Below, in pieces: positions 26,381-34,090 of a stretch of DNA of 50,038 bases. The notes beneath the pieces were generated by a model, which worked only from the letters and a program-made list of their open reading frames with translations, was not told where the DNA came from and ran no database searches. The translations under genes were made by a program, and so were the position numbers. Position 1 is the first letter of the stretch. Each line of letters opens with the position of its first letter. Source of the stretch: Desulfoscipio geothermicus (GTDB lineage: Bacteria; Bacillota; Desulfotomaculia; Desulfotomaculales; Desulfallaceae); contig JAENYS010000019.1 of NCBI GenBank assembly GCA_016841645.1, forward strand, positions 1-50,038. Direction: 5' to 3'.

Positions 26381-27145
26381 TTACTTACCCTGCCAGACCG
26401 GTTGACGCTTTTCCATAAAGGCGGTCAGCCCTTCCTTGGCGTCGGCGGTAACCATTAGTTTATTCAGGTAAATATTATCGATAGCCTTTAAGCCCTCAAC
26501 AAAGCCTTTGTTCAGACCGGCCTTGACGGCTTTTTTAGTATAGGCCAGCACTACCGGGCTCATGGCCATGAACTTTTGCAAAAACTGCTTTACGCCTTCT
26601 TCGAAGGAGTCAGCGGGCAGAACGGCGTTGACCAGTCCCAGTTTATCAGCCTTAGCGGCATCGAAGATTTCGCTGCTCAAAACCACTTCCATGACATGGG
26701 GCATGGAGGTTAGCTGGGGAAGCCACAGGGCAGCTGTGGGCGGAAATACTCCGACAGCTATTTCCGGCTGTCCGAACCTGGCTTTTTCTGAGGCGACCAC
26801 CATATCGCAGGTCATAACCAGCTCATAGCCACCACCGAGCACTAAGCCATGAACAGCCGCCACAATGGGTTTCTCGTTTTCATACATGTTAATAAAGAGA
26901 CGATCCAGAGTCTCGATCATTGTGTTTACTTTATCAGGTGTGTGATCGGCTACGTCTACTCCCGCGGAAAAAGCTTTGCCTTCGGCATTTAAAAGGATCA
27001 GTTTAGCTGTCTCCTCCTTGGTCCAGGCAAAAGCGTCGGCTAATTCCGCCAGCATGGGAATCGTTATTACATTCAGCGGCGGCTTGTTTAGGGTAATGGT
27101 AATTAAACCAGCCTCATTTTTTACTTTGATAAAATTGTAGTTCAT
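26381..27145 (-). CDS. Enoyl-CoA hydratase/isomerase family protein
   Basis: A crotonase-fold enzyme of 254 residues. The oxyanion-hole segments KAFSAGVDVADH and VLGGGYELVMTCDMVVAS are present. The position that holds the catalytic glutamate in classical hydratases lies in a GQPEIAVGVFPP stretch. The C-terminal ADAKEGLTAFMEKRQPVWQGK matches the crotonase family end. The overall sequence resembles cyclohexa-1,5-diene-1-carboxyl-CoA hydratases of anaerobic aromatic degraders, but a simple short-chain hydratase cannot be excluded. Start ATG 27145 is chosen for GGGGGGT 7 bases upstream. It follows the methylmalonyl-CoA epimerase gene by 46 bases, so both are probably one operon in acyl-CoA metabolism. 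Confidence 0.8.
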   Translation of the reverse strand: MNYNFIKVKNEAGLITITLNKPPLNVITIPMLAELADAFAWTKEETAKLILLNAEGKAFSAGVDVADHTPDKVNTMIETLDRLFINMYENEKPIVAAVHGLVLGGGYELVMTCDMVVASEKARFGQPEIAVGVFPPTAALWLPQLTSMPHVMEVVLSSEIFDAAKADKLGLVNAVLPADSFEEGVKQFLQKFMAMSPVVLAYTKKAVKAGLNKGFVEGLKAIDNIYLNKLMVTADAKEGLTAFMEKRQPVWQGK

Positions 27146-27191
27146 ATAATACCCCCCATGTTCAATTATGATTCTTTCATTTATAACATTT

Positions 27192-27590
27192 CTAATCAAT
27201 TAGTTCAATCAATACCCCGTGGTAGTCTTTTGGATTTAAAAAGGTAAATTTGCTGTTCCGCCATTTTCTTGGTGTTTCATCAAGTACCTTAACGCCTTCC
27301 TTGTCTAATTCCTTCATTGCCTCAGGCACATCGGGCACTTTAAAGGAGATTAAAAAGACGCCTTCCCCGTTTTTCTTGATAAACTTGGCTACTTCCCCAT
27401 CTTCACTGGTGGATTCCATTAGCTCAAAGGCCACCTCGCCCACCATAAAGCGCACCACGTTGATTTTCTCTGGTTCATCCACATAGGCATCCACCTGTTC
27501 CAACTGAAAAGCTTTGGTGTAATGCGCCACCGCTTCCTTGAGATCTTTCACGGCAATGCAGATATGGTCAATTTTTTCCGGTTTCACCAC
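27192..27590 (-). CDS. mce: Methylmalonyl-CoA epimerase
   Basis: A glyoxalase-fold protein of 132 residues, the usual length of MCE. It interconverts (R)- and (S)-methylmalonyl-CoA, a step of the propionate pathway used by syntrophic propionate oxidisers. Motifs: IDHICIAVKDL with the first metal His, VRFMVGEVAFELME with the acidic ligand, and GVLIELID at the end. The start is GTG 27590 (GTG GTG) with AAGGAGGGG 7 bases before. An acyl-CoA hydratase follows. Other vicinal-oxygen-chelate enzymes are possible but the pattern fits MCE well. Confidence 0.85.
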   Translation of the reverse strand: MVKPEKIDHICIAVKDLKEAVAHYTKAFQLEQVDAYVDEPEKINVVRFMVGEVAFELMESTSEDGEVAKFIKKNGEGVFLISFKVPDVPEAMKELDKEGVKVLDETPRKWRNSKFTFLNPKDYHGVLIELID

Positions 27591-27719
27591 AGTCTACCCC
27601 TCCTTAATTTACAAAAGTGTGTAACATATCAAAATTGCCACAAAATTACCTTAATTCTAATCGTATCATCAATAAGAGCTAATTTAAAGTGAGAAATCCG
27701 GTAACTTATAGGGCAAGTC

Positions 27720-27967
27720 CACTTGGGTAAGTCATGTGATCTTGGGCTCGATAACCTCTGCAAGGCTCGTTCTGTTCGCTTTTGTGGGTATAACTGCAAT
27801 GTTTTTTGCCATCTTTAAGATTGATTGAACAGGAGGCATATAAAATGGCAGAAGACTTAAATCATTTTAATAAAATAAATCCTGGTTCATATGTTGTTCC
27901 TGATACTGGAGTCTACTTTCTCCCTGAAATTATTCATTGCTGCATCTCCCGGATTAGGTTGCTATAA
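27720..27967 (+). pseudogene. Remnant of a two-gene transcript: membrane protein end and truncated small gene
   Basis: A plus-strand frame ending at 27828 reads ITSARLVLFAFVGITAMFFA, then IFKID, stop: a membrane protein C-terminus. Thirteen bases later a new frame starts at ATG 27845 behind AGGAGGC (MAEDLNHFNKINPGSYVVPD...). It runs at about 27912 into antisense hsdM-leader sequence and stops at 27967. So an intact downstream gene was replaced by the repeat. Neither protein is identified. Confidence 0.4.
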
Positions 27968-28068
27968 AGCATGCTCTATTAACGCAAAATGCTAGAATGG
28001 TATTTTAACAAAAATAGATGCTGTGCATATCTCAATATACAAAAAAGCACCTGCCTGGCGGCAGATGC
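27912..28068 (-). pseudogene. Relic of hsdM 5' region, copy 2
   Basis: This segment aligns with 32704-32775 (TACTTTCTCCC, ATTATTCAT, GCTGCATCTCC, GGTTG, TATAAAG) and, in its second half, with 18481-18522 (TGCATATCTCAATATACAAA). The HsdM start codon area is recognisable but the coding part is cut after a few codons. Confidence 0.5.
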
Positions 28069-28157
28069 CTTTAAATAAGACTGCTTTCTTTCGTTGAACA
28101 CCACACACCCGACGTTTATTTTGACCATGATATCGACTGACCAATTTATGGGGTTCC

Positions 28158-28832
28158 TCATACCGATTGAATTTTCTGCATGAATCGCTCAATTTTCTCC
28201 GGGTCCTTTCCCCCCGGTTTATTTTCAACCCCTGTCAGGACGTCCACTGCAAAGGGGTGTATCTTTTGAATTATTGGAAGGATATTATTTGAATTTAGAC
28301 CACCCGCCAGGATAGCCGGCAAAGAGCTCTCTTGTTGGATGGTTCTAAATGTTGCCAGATCAACCGTAACTCCTGTTCCACCGGGCATTGAGTTGGTGTA
28401 GGAATCCACGAGTATAGCCGCTATCCCGGTTTTAGCAAGTGCCCGAGCAGCCATGGCAGGATCAGAGATTTCGAAATCACAATTCCCGTTACTATCTATA
28501 CGCAAAGCCTTGATTGTTTTTATCCCCTGTATTTTTAACTGACGGGCTATTTCCTTAACCTCATCCAACGTTTCTTGATGATGAAGCTGAACAACATTCG
28601 GACAAGTTTTATTTACTAGCGTTAAGACTTTTTCGCACGAACCACCTGTGACGATGCAGGTATCGACAAAAGGAGGAACCTGCTCAATGAGCTCCCCGGC
28701 TTTTGCCGGAGTTAGGTTCCATGGTACTGGAATAGGGTAATCAACGACAAAACCGAGCATATGGACGCCTGCTCGCACACATAGATTGATATCTTTGCGA
28801 TTCATTAATCCACATATTTTAACACGTGTCAA
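28158..28832 (-). CDS. trpF: Phosphoribosylanthranilate isomerase
   Basis: A TIM-barrel enzyme of 224 residues for the third step of tryptophan synthesis. The catalytic cysteine sits in VKICGLMNRKD (Cys7), and the general acid Asp in AVDVLTGVENKPG, followed by GKD. LAGGLNSNNI forms the phosphate-binding loop and VQLHHQE the middle of the barrel. ATG 28832 lies 5 bases after the trpC stop, so the two are translationally linked in a trpDCF operon. Confidence 0.93.
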   Translation of the reverse strand: MTRVKICGLMNRKDINLCVRAGVHMLGFVVDYPIPVPWNLTPAKAGELIEQVPPFVDTCIVTGGSCEKVLTLVNKTCPNVVQLHHQETLDEVKEIARQLKIQGIKTIKALRIDSNGNCDFEISDPAMAARALAKTGIAAILVDSYTNSMPGGTGVTVDLATFRTIQQESSLPAILAGGLNSNNILPIIQKIHPFAVDVLTGVENKPGGKDPEKIERFMQKIQSV

Positions 28833-28837
28833 TGGCT

Positions 28838-29563
28838 TTACCTCCCGGCTTCACTGAGCTCCTTATAGATTGCCACCGGATTCTGAGCCCGGAGTATAGC
28901 AGTTCCAACCAAGACCGCCTGAGCCCCTGCTGCAGTGGCGCGTAACACATCATTAGGGGTGACAATCGAGCTTTCGCTTAATATTAAAGCACCAGGGCGA
29001 ACTAAACCAGCTAGCTTTTCGGTGGTATTAACGCTTCCGTCATCCATTTCCCATTCCATTATGTTCCGATTATTAATGCCGAGAAATGTTACCATTAACT
29101 CGTTTGCAATAATAATTTCCGACTCGGTGTGCGTTTCGACGAGAGGTTCCAGTCCAAGTGCCCGGGCCTCATCAATAAGTCCACGCAGTTGTTCTATCCC
29201 CAACATAGCAGCAATCAACAATACTCCATTGGCTCCTATTTCCACACTCTCATGTAATTGTTTGCGAGTAGTAATAAAATCCTTACGCAAAATCGGCAGC
29301 GAGGTAGACTGTGCAATTTGTCGCAGCAATTCCGGGGAGCCCCCAAAATGGTCTGCTTCGGTTACCACCGAAAGGACCGGGGCACCTGCTGCTGCCAGGC
29401 TTTTGGCCAGCGCTATGGGATCTCTACCCATTAGAAGGTCGCCTGCCTCCGGGGACTTACACTTAAAGTCCGGGATAACCGGTATCTTACCCAAACGGTG
29501 CCGGGTCCACAGCGCTGCAGTACATTTCGTGCAATCCAATTCAAACCACCGTTTTGTAGTCAT
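28838..29563 (-). CDS. trpC: Indole-3-glycerol-phosphate synthase
   Basis: A TIM-barrel enzyme of 241 residues that closes the indole ring. Expected active-site segments are visible: IPDFKCKSPEAG, PVLSVVTEADHFGGS, LPILRKDFI with the catalytic Lys, VETHTE, LGINNRN and LSESSI. The usual N-terminal extension of 20-30 residues that covers the substrate site is shorter than in most TrpC, beginning MTTKRWFELDC with an unusual Cys-x2-Cys. Start ATG 29563 overlaps the end of trpD by 23 bases; a TTG at 29572 is in frame. Neither has a strong ribosome binding site, consistent with coupling to trpD. Confidence 0.9.
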   Translation of the reverse strand: MTTKRWFELDCTKCTAALWTRHRLGKIPVIPDFKCKSPEAGDLLMGRDPIALAKSLAAAGAPVLSVVTEADHFGGSPELLRQIAQSTSLPILRKDFITTRKQLHESVEIGANGVLLIAAMLGIEQLRGLIDEARALGLEPLVETHTESEIIIANELMVTFLGINNRNIMEWEMDDGSVNTTEKLAGLVRPGALILSESSIVTPNDVLRATAAGAQAVLVGTAILRAQNPVAIYKELSEAGR

Positions 29564-30572
29564 GCGAGGCAACTACGAGCTGTTCCAGTTTGTTTTGTGC
29601 CGCTCCACTGTCAATAATCTCCGCAGCATATTTTATGCCGTCCGCGAAAGAGTCTGCCTTATCACCGATCATCAAGGCTCCGGCTGCATTCAGTATAACT
29701 GCCTGGCGGCGATGGCCCTTGTCCTTGCCGGAGAAAACATCCCGGATCATAGCAGCATTCTCTTCCGGAGTTCCTGTTGCTATTTCTGCGAGGGTACAAC
29801 GAGACAAGCCAAAATCCTCAGGAACGATTTCGTATCTGATGAGGGACCCGTTTTTCAGTTCAATAATTTTGGTTTTGCCCAAAAGGGAAATTTCATCCAA
29901 GCCGTCCTCACCATGAACAAAGAGTGCCCTCGTATAACCTAAAGATGCGGCAACCTGGGAGACTATATTCAACAGCTCCGGCTTATAGACACCTAAAACA
30001 TGCTTAGTTGCCTTGGAAGGATTGATCAGTGGTCCAATAATCGTATAAAAGATGGTCTTGATACCGAGATCCTTTTCCGGTGGCAGCACCTTACCCATAA
30101 CCGGATGAAAGAGAGGTGCATAAAGAAAAGCAATGCCGATATCTTCAATAAGCTTCTCGACGCCATTAGGACTTTGATTAATTTCTACATTCAGAGCTTC
30201 CAAAACATCAGCGCTGCCGGAAAGACTGGCTATTGATCTGCTGCCGTGTTTGGCTACTGGAATACCTGCTGCCGCAGCTACAAAAGCAACTGCAGTTGAG
30301 ATATTAAATGTGCTTAAGCCTCCACCGGTACCGCAGGTATCCATAAGCTCATCATTTACCTTCGGGTCTATTTTATTACATATGTCACGCATTGCCCGGG
30401 CAATTGCCGTGATTTCAGTTAAGGTGGGACCTTTCATCAGGAAGGCTACCTGAAAACCGGCAATCTGAACATCACTCAGTTCGTCATTTTTAATGGCTAC
30501 AATCAGGCTGTAAGCCTCTTCTGCAGTTAAATCTTCTTTTGTAGTCAATTTCTGTAAAATATTTTTAATCAT
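29541..30572 (-). CDS. trpD: Anthranilate phosphoribosyltransferase
   Basis: A 343-residue TrpD. The phosphoribosyl-diphosphate loop DTCGTGGGLSTFN (residues 79-90), the KHGSRSIASLSGSADVLEALN anthranilate and PRPP-binding stretch (108-128) and the C-terminal LNAAGALMIGDKA are all present. It starts at ATG 30572 with GAGGCGAGAG upstream and overlaps trpC. As first gene of trpDCF it follows a T-box leader about 100 bases upstream. The genes for anthranilate synthase and tryptophan synthase are not in the window. Confidence 0.93.
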   Translation of the reverse strand: MIKNILQKLTTKEDLTAEEAYSLIVAIKNDELSDVQIAGFQVAFLMKGPTLTEITAIARAMRDICNKIDPKVNDELMDTCGTGGGLSTFNISTAVAFVAAAAGIPVAKHGSRSIASLSGSADVLEALNVEINQSPNGVEKLIEDIGIAFLYAPLFHPVMGKVLPPEKDLGIKTIFYTIIGPLINPSKATKHVLGVYKPELLNIVSQVAASLGYTRALFVHGEDGLDEISLLGKTKIIELKNGSLIRYEIVPEDFGLSRCTLAEIATGTPEENAAMIRDVFSGKDKGHRRQAVILNAAGALMIGDKADSFADGIKYAAEIIDSGAAQNKLEQLVVASHDYKTVV

Positions 30573-30679
30573 GCTACTCTCGCCTCAGTTCTTTATTTGA
30601 TGTTTTTATAAAATTTAATGTTTTTTTCCATCATGGTTGCCAAAATGCCGTTGGACATGTTATTGGTACTCGCGGGCTT

Positions 30680-30724
30680 GTAAAAATAAAAAAGCTTTTG
30701 CCCCTAAGCAAAGGGGCAAAAGCT
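30680..30724 (-). terminator. T-box terminator before trpDCF
   Basis: A 13-bp perfect stem (30693-30705 with 30712-30724), followed on the minus strand by a T-rich tract (30692-30681). Confidence 0.85.
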
Positions 30725-30955
30725 GTAAGCTTCTGCGGTACCACCCAAATTGACGATAAATCGTCCACTCATTTTGCATACCATCATATGCACCCCACTG
30801 ATAACGGACAGGGTTCCCGTCGGCGCCTAGTCTCTTTCGATTTCGGGCCGCCCTCGCAAGTCCATTCGGAACCATCACTGTAACCGCATTCTCACCAGCC
30901 GGCGGCTCTCTGAGTACAGCCAATCATTCTTACTTCTCTTGCTCATCGGTTTATA
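30725..30955 (-). promoter_or_regulatory. T-box riboswitch, tryptophan type
   Basis: The conserved T-box bulge GGTGGTACCGCAG lies at 30746-30733 on the minus strand, directly before the terminator/antiterminator. Stem I features precede it: AGTAAGAA, GAGAGCC, and a specifier-loop region containing CGAATGGACTTG with a UGG codon that fits tryptophan. It should sense uncharged tRNA-Trp and allow read-through into trpDCF. The specifier position is inferred, not folded. Confidence 0.85.
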
Positions 30956-31079
30956 TTTTATTACTACGGAAAAATTCTAGCATTAAAGTTTATTCGCGTC
31001 AATCACTTTAAAAACGAAAATACACAAATAGTACTCTTATAAAGATAGTATTGAGATAAGCTTGTTAATGAGGGGCTAC

Positions 31080-31122
31080 ACGTGTATTTTAGCAAGAAAG
31101 TGACATGATACGCGTAAATATT
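31080..31122. repeat. Dispersed repeat, copy 2
   Basis: CGTGTATTTTAGC, AAAGTGA and TGATACGCGTAAATAT match the copy at 20312-20357. It lies between the T-box promoter region and the M24 peptidase gene. Confidence 0.55.
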
Positions 31123-31149
31123 GGTTTTGCGTAAAATGTACCCTGTTTT

Positions 31150-32334
31150 TCACTTAAGATAAATTATATTTTCATCAAACAACGTCAAGGTTTCCAGTCC
31201 TTTTTCCTCCACAACACAAGTGTTTTCTATACCTACAATACCTTCGGGGAAAAAAAATTTTGGCTCAAGGGCTATGACCATGCCCTTTTCCAGCGGCGTT
31301 TTAAAACCTGGAGCCAGCACCGGCCATTCGTTGAGTTCTATGCCGATGCCATGGCCAATAAAGGGCACGGGCTCGGAGTAGCCCATAAAATGCTCACCGA
31401 AGCCGGATTCGGTCGCTAGATTTACCGCCTGCCGGTAAATATCTCCGCACAAGGCCCCCGGCACAGCCAAGTGTTTAACGGTCTCTTGAATACGCAGCGC
31501 TGTCTCATGTGCCCGGACAAGTTTATCCGGCAGTTGACCGATACAATATACCCGGGTCTGATCTACCATATAACCGTCTATCACCCCTGCATAATCAATC
31601 ACCACCGGCTCATTCCCTGCTATTTTTTTAAAGCCCGCCCCCTGGGGGAAGGAAACGCTCACCCCCATCCCCCCGGTGGCACTTTCCATACAGCTGGGTA
31701 TGCCCCCACTGGAGCCGGACAATATGTGGCCGTAGTAAACCTCCTGGTCAAAGCCCCGCATTCTTACAGTGCCCGAGTGTCCGGCCAGGCGATACACCAT
31801 CTCTAACTGCCCCGCCAGTTCTAATTCACTAATACCTTCTTTGATATAGTCCCGGGCCCTGGAATACATCATGTAGTTAAGCTGGGCGGCGTCCCGGAGC
31901 ACCTCCAGCTCATAGGCTGACTTAACCATGCGCACCGTCCGGATTAAACCGCTGATATCGACCGGTTGAGTTTCGGGGAACAGCCTTTGCAAGAGTAGGT
32001 ACAGCGCCGTCGGTAATACGTCCAGCTCCAACCCCAGGGTGGTTAAGTTATGATAACCATACTCATTGAGCATTTTGGCCAGGTATTTCACATTAACCAG
32101 GGGAATGATATCTTCCAGCGCCGACTCATCACGGGCACGGGTAAAGCTTTTCTTCACCATCAACAAAGGCCTGCCTTCGGCTGGAATAAACAGGTGGCCG
32201 CGCTGGCCGGTACCGGCAAAATAAAACAAATCCGCGGGATCCATGATTAACGCGCCTTCAACGCCTTTTTGCTGCAGCATTTTTTGCAATTTGGTAATCC
32301 GCCTGGCCAGCTCACTTGCCGGAGTCAATCTCAT
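31150..32334 (-). CDS. M24 family metallopeptidase (Xaa-Pro aminopeptidase-like)
   Basis: A 394-residue pita-bread-fold peptidase with an N-terminal creatinase-like domain (about 1-140) and the catalytic domain behind it. The five metal ligands can be placed: VVIDYAG (Asp), YMVDQTRVY (Asp), PFIGHGIGIELNEWP (His), VIALEPKFFF (Glu) and VGIENTCVVEEKG (Glu). It should remove N-terminal residues before proline or cleave related dipeptides in the cytoplasm. ATG 32334 follows AGAGGTG. It stands alone between the T-box region and gene relics. Confidence 0.85.
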   Translation of the reverse strand: MRLTPASELARRITKLQKMLQQKGVEGALIMDPADLFYFAGTGQRGHLFIPAEGRPLLMVKKSFTRARDESALEDIIPLVNVKYLAKMLNEYGYHNLTTLGLELDVLPTALYLLLQRLFPETQPVDISGLIRTVRMVKSAYELEVLRDAAQLNYMMYSRARDYIKEGISELELAGQLEMVYRLAGHSGTVRMRGFDQEVYYGHILSGSSGGIPSCMESATGGMGVSVSFPQGAGFKKIAGNEPVVIDYAGVIDGYMVDQTRVYCIGQLPDKLVRAHETALRIQETVKHLAVPGALCGDIYRQAVNLATESGFGEHFMGYSEPVPFIGHGIGIELNEWPVLAPGFKTPLEKGMVIALEPKFFFPEGIVGIENTCVVEEKGLETLTLFDENIIYLK

Positions 32335-32373
32335 TTATAGCACCTCTTTATAAATTAAGGAGAAATTTCCTAT

Positions 32374-32606
32374 CTTTTCATTGCCTCCAGTTTCTTTTCT
32401 TTCGGCATTTTTTCTATCGCATATCTTAATGCAGTTCTGGGCATTATTTCTCTTTTGCTTAATACATACTGATATACGTTCTCTTAATAATTATTACACG
32501 TGGATTTCAGCATCCAGCCGTAACCTTTTTAAAAAGGCCCTTCTTCGCCGGTATGATAAGCGATACAGCGGATGCGCGCCTAACCCATCTGTTTTTCGAT
32601 TGGGTC
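32374..32606 (-). pseudogene. Duplicated fragment of the alkD-like gene
   Basis: These bases align with 39409-39701 inside the intact AlkD-like gene, same orientation, with few substitutions and one internal deletion of about 60 bases at the TTTTT runs. The copy encodes only broken pieces of the C-terminal half. Confidence 0.8.
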
Positions 32607-32649
32607 GGTCCAATAACTGTGACACGCCGGCCATTATAAATAAAGCGCC

Positions 32650-32840
32650 ATAGCGCTCAGCCTTGTAAGGCCCCCTCAATAGCTCCGCAATTTTCCAGAT
32701 AAAATTTACTTTCTCCCCGGAATTATTCATAGCTGCATCTCCTGGATCAGGTTGTTATAAAGTACGCTCTGTTAGCGAAATTGCTTCCTTTATTATACTC
32801 CTATTTTGTCGAGATTGGGTATTTTAACAAAAATGCCACC
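32650..32840 (-). pseudogene. HsdM N-terminus and leader relic, copy 3
   Basis: From ATG 32730 the frame reads NNSGEKVNFIWKIAELLRGP, then YKAERYG. This is the start of type I restriction methylase HsdM (VNFIWSIADLLRG-type), before it breaks into unrelated sequence and the alkD fragment. The upstream part matches the relics at 18.4 and 27.9 kb. Confidence 0.65.
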
Positions 32841-33036
32841 GTCCACTCGGCAAGTTTCAAGTAGAAATATCATGTTAGTTGTTGTAATAACAAATATGAT
32901 AAAATTGATAGTGGATGGGTTTACAGGAGACAAATGATGCGGAAAGCTGTTTACTAAGAATTGAGTTTGCATTATGAACCGGTACCTGTTTATGACATCT
33001 GGATTAATAATTCAATATAAGAATAGGAGTGTTGGT

Positions 33037-33756
33037 ATGAAAAGTAAGATTGCCGATTCCATAAAACTTAAAACCCAACCCGTTGCTGTATTTCGTACGG
33101 ACGTCAAACCGGAAGGAGCCTTACAGTTTAAGGAAGGTAATTGGGGCTGTGTAATTTCAATGTTAAATGCCGCATCCAAAGGGCGTGTTGCTGTATTTGA
33201 CGATAAGACCACTACTTGCGGGGGAGGTAAAGTTGGACTGGGCTTCAACCGCTTTCAATTAGGTTATATTGAACATTTCTTATCAACGGGTGTTCCCGGT
33301 GGTAAAGAAGGAGAATTTTATAAGAAGAATCCGGAGTTAGCAGCAAAATTTGCAACTGAGATACCCGAAGTTGTAACTCAAAAGTATATTGTTTTTAAAC
33401 CGTTATCGGAATTGACCGATGACGAAACACCGGAAGTCATTATCTTCTTAGCCAATGCAGATCAACTTTCCGCTCTGACAGTGCTCGCCAATTATGATAA
33501 AACAACTCAAGACAACGTTAAAATAGAATTTGGTGCCGGCTGTCACCAGTCTGTGCTATATGCTCTAGCGCAAACTGAGGAGAATGAACCAAAGTGTATT
33601 ATCGGACTAACTGACCTCTCGGCAAGACAATTTATCGACAAAGATATCCTTTCATTCAGTATCCCCTACAAACGTTTTTTGGAGTTGGAAGAGCAGGTAG
33701 AAGAGAGTTTTTTAACCAAAGAAACATGGCTTAAAATCATGTCACGCATTGAATAA
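33037..33756 (+). CDS. DUF169 family protein
   Basis: A 239-residue protein with the DUF169 pattern: [19 protein letters not shown], a cysteine-containing [34 protein letters not shown] with CGGG, and [13 protein letters not shown]. Several conserved cysteines (GC, TCGGG, GCHQ) suggest cofactor or metal binding. The family is common in anaerobic bacteria and archaea and has no proven function. The start is [11 protein letters not shown] at 33037, chosen for TAGGAGTG 7 bases upstream rather than the longer frame from 32974. A strong terminator follows. Confidence 0.82.
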   Translation: MKSKIADSIKLKTQPVAVFRTDVKPEGALQFKEGNWGCVISMLNAASKGRVAVFDDKTTTCGGGKVGLGFNRFQLGYIEHFLSTGVPGGKEGEFYKKNPELAAKFATEIPEVVTQKYIVFKPLSELTDDETPEVIIFLANADQLSALTVLANYDKTTQDNVKIEFGAGCHQSVLYALAQTEENEPKCIIGLTDLSARQFIDKDILSFSIPYKRFLELEEQVEESFLTKETWLKIMSRIE

Positions 33757-33831
33757 TATTGCTTAAATCGCTCCAAATAAATCAGGGTTTTATACAAGAG
33801 CACTACTTTAGTATATGAAGTAGCTGTAATC

Positions 33832-33863
33832 AACCGGGAAAAACGGTTCCCGGTTTTCTTTTT
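33832..33863 (+). terminator. Terminator of the DUF169 gene
   Basis: AACCGGGAA (33832-33840) pairs with TTCCCGGTT (33847-33855), followed by TTCTTTTT. Confidence 0.8.
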
Positions 33864-33952
33864 GCCAACCTCAACCTCAAGGCACAACAGTTTTATAATA
33901 ATGGATTTTGCACAGCAGAGTTATTTATTTGTCTCCATATGCTGTGTGGCTT

Positions 33953-33980
33953 GATGGGGTCAAGGTCTGACCCCAAAACT
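33953..33980. repeat. Deleted copy of the palindromic element
   Basis: GATGGGGTCA joins directly to AGGTCTGACCCCAAAACTT. These are the outer parts of the palindrome at 36925-36984, including its immediate flanks (GATGGGG and CCCCAAAACTT). The central inverted arms are missing. Confidence 0.65.
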
Positions 33981-33992
33981 TACTAGCTGGTT

Positions 33993-34022
33993 GGTGAGAA
34001 CGTAGTTAATTACGTTCTCACC
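33993..34022. repeat. Perfect 12-bp hairpin after the SLC12-like gene
   Basis: GGTGAGAACGTA and TACGTTCTCACC surround GTTAAT. No T tract follows on the minus strand, so it is a poor intrinsic terminator. It is adjacent to the deleted palindrome. Confidence 0.55.
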
Positions 34023-34090
34023 AGATCTGCAATCTCAAACAAAATATCCTTATGGAGAGCCAATTATCATTCAAAAATCTATGATGCAAA

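Noticed and set aside
28935-29942. 335-codon plus-strand frame
   Set aside because: It is entirely antisense to trpC and trpD, whose active-site motifs are intact.
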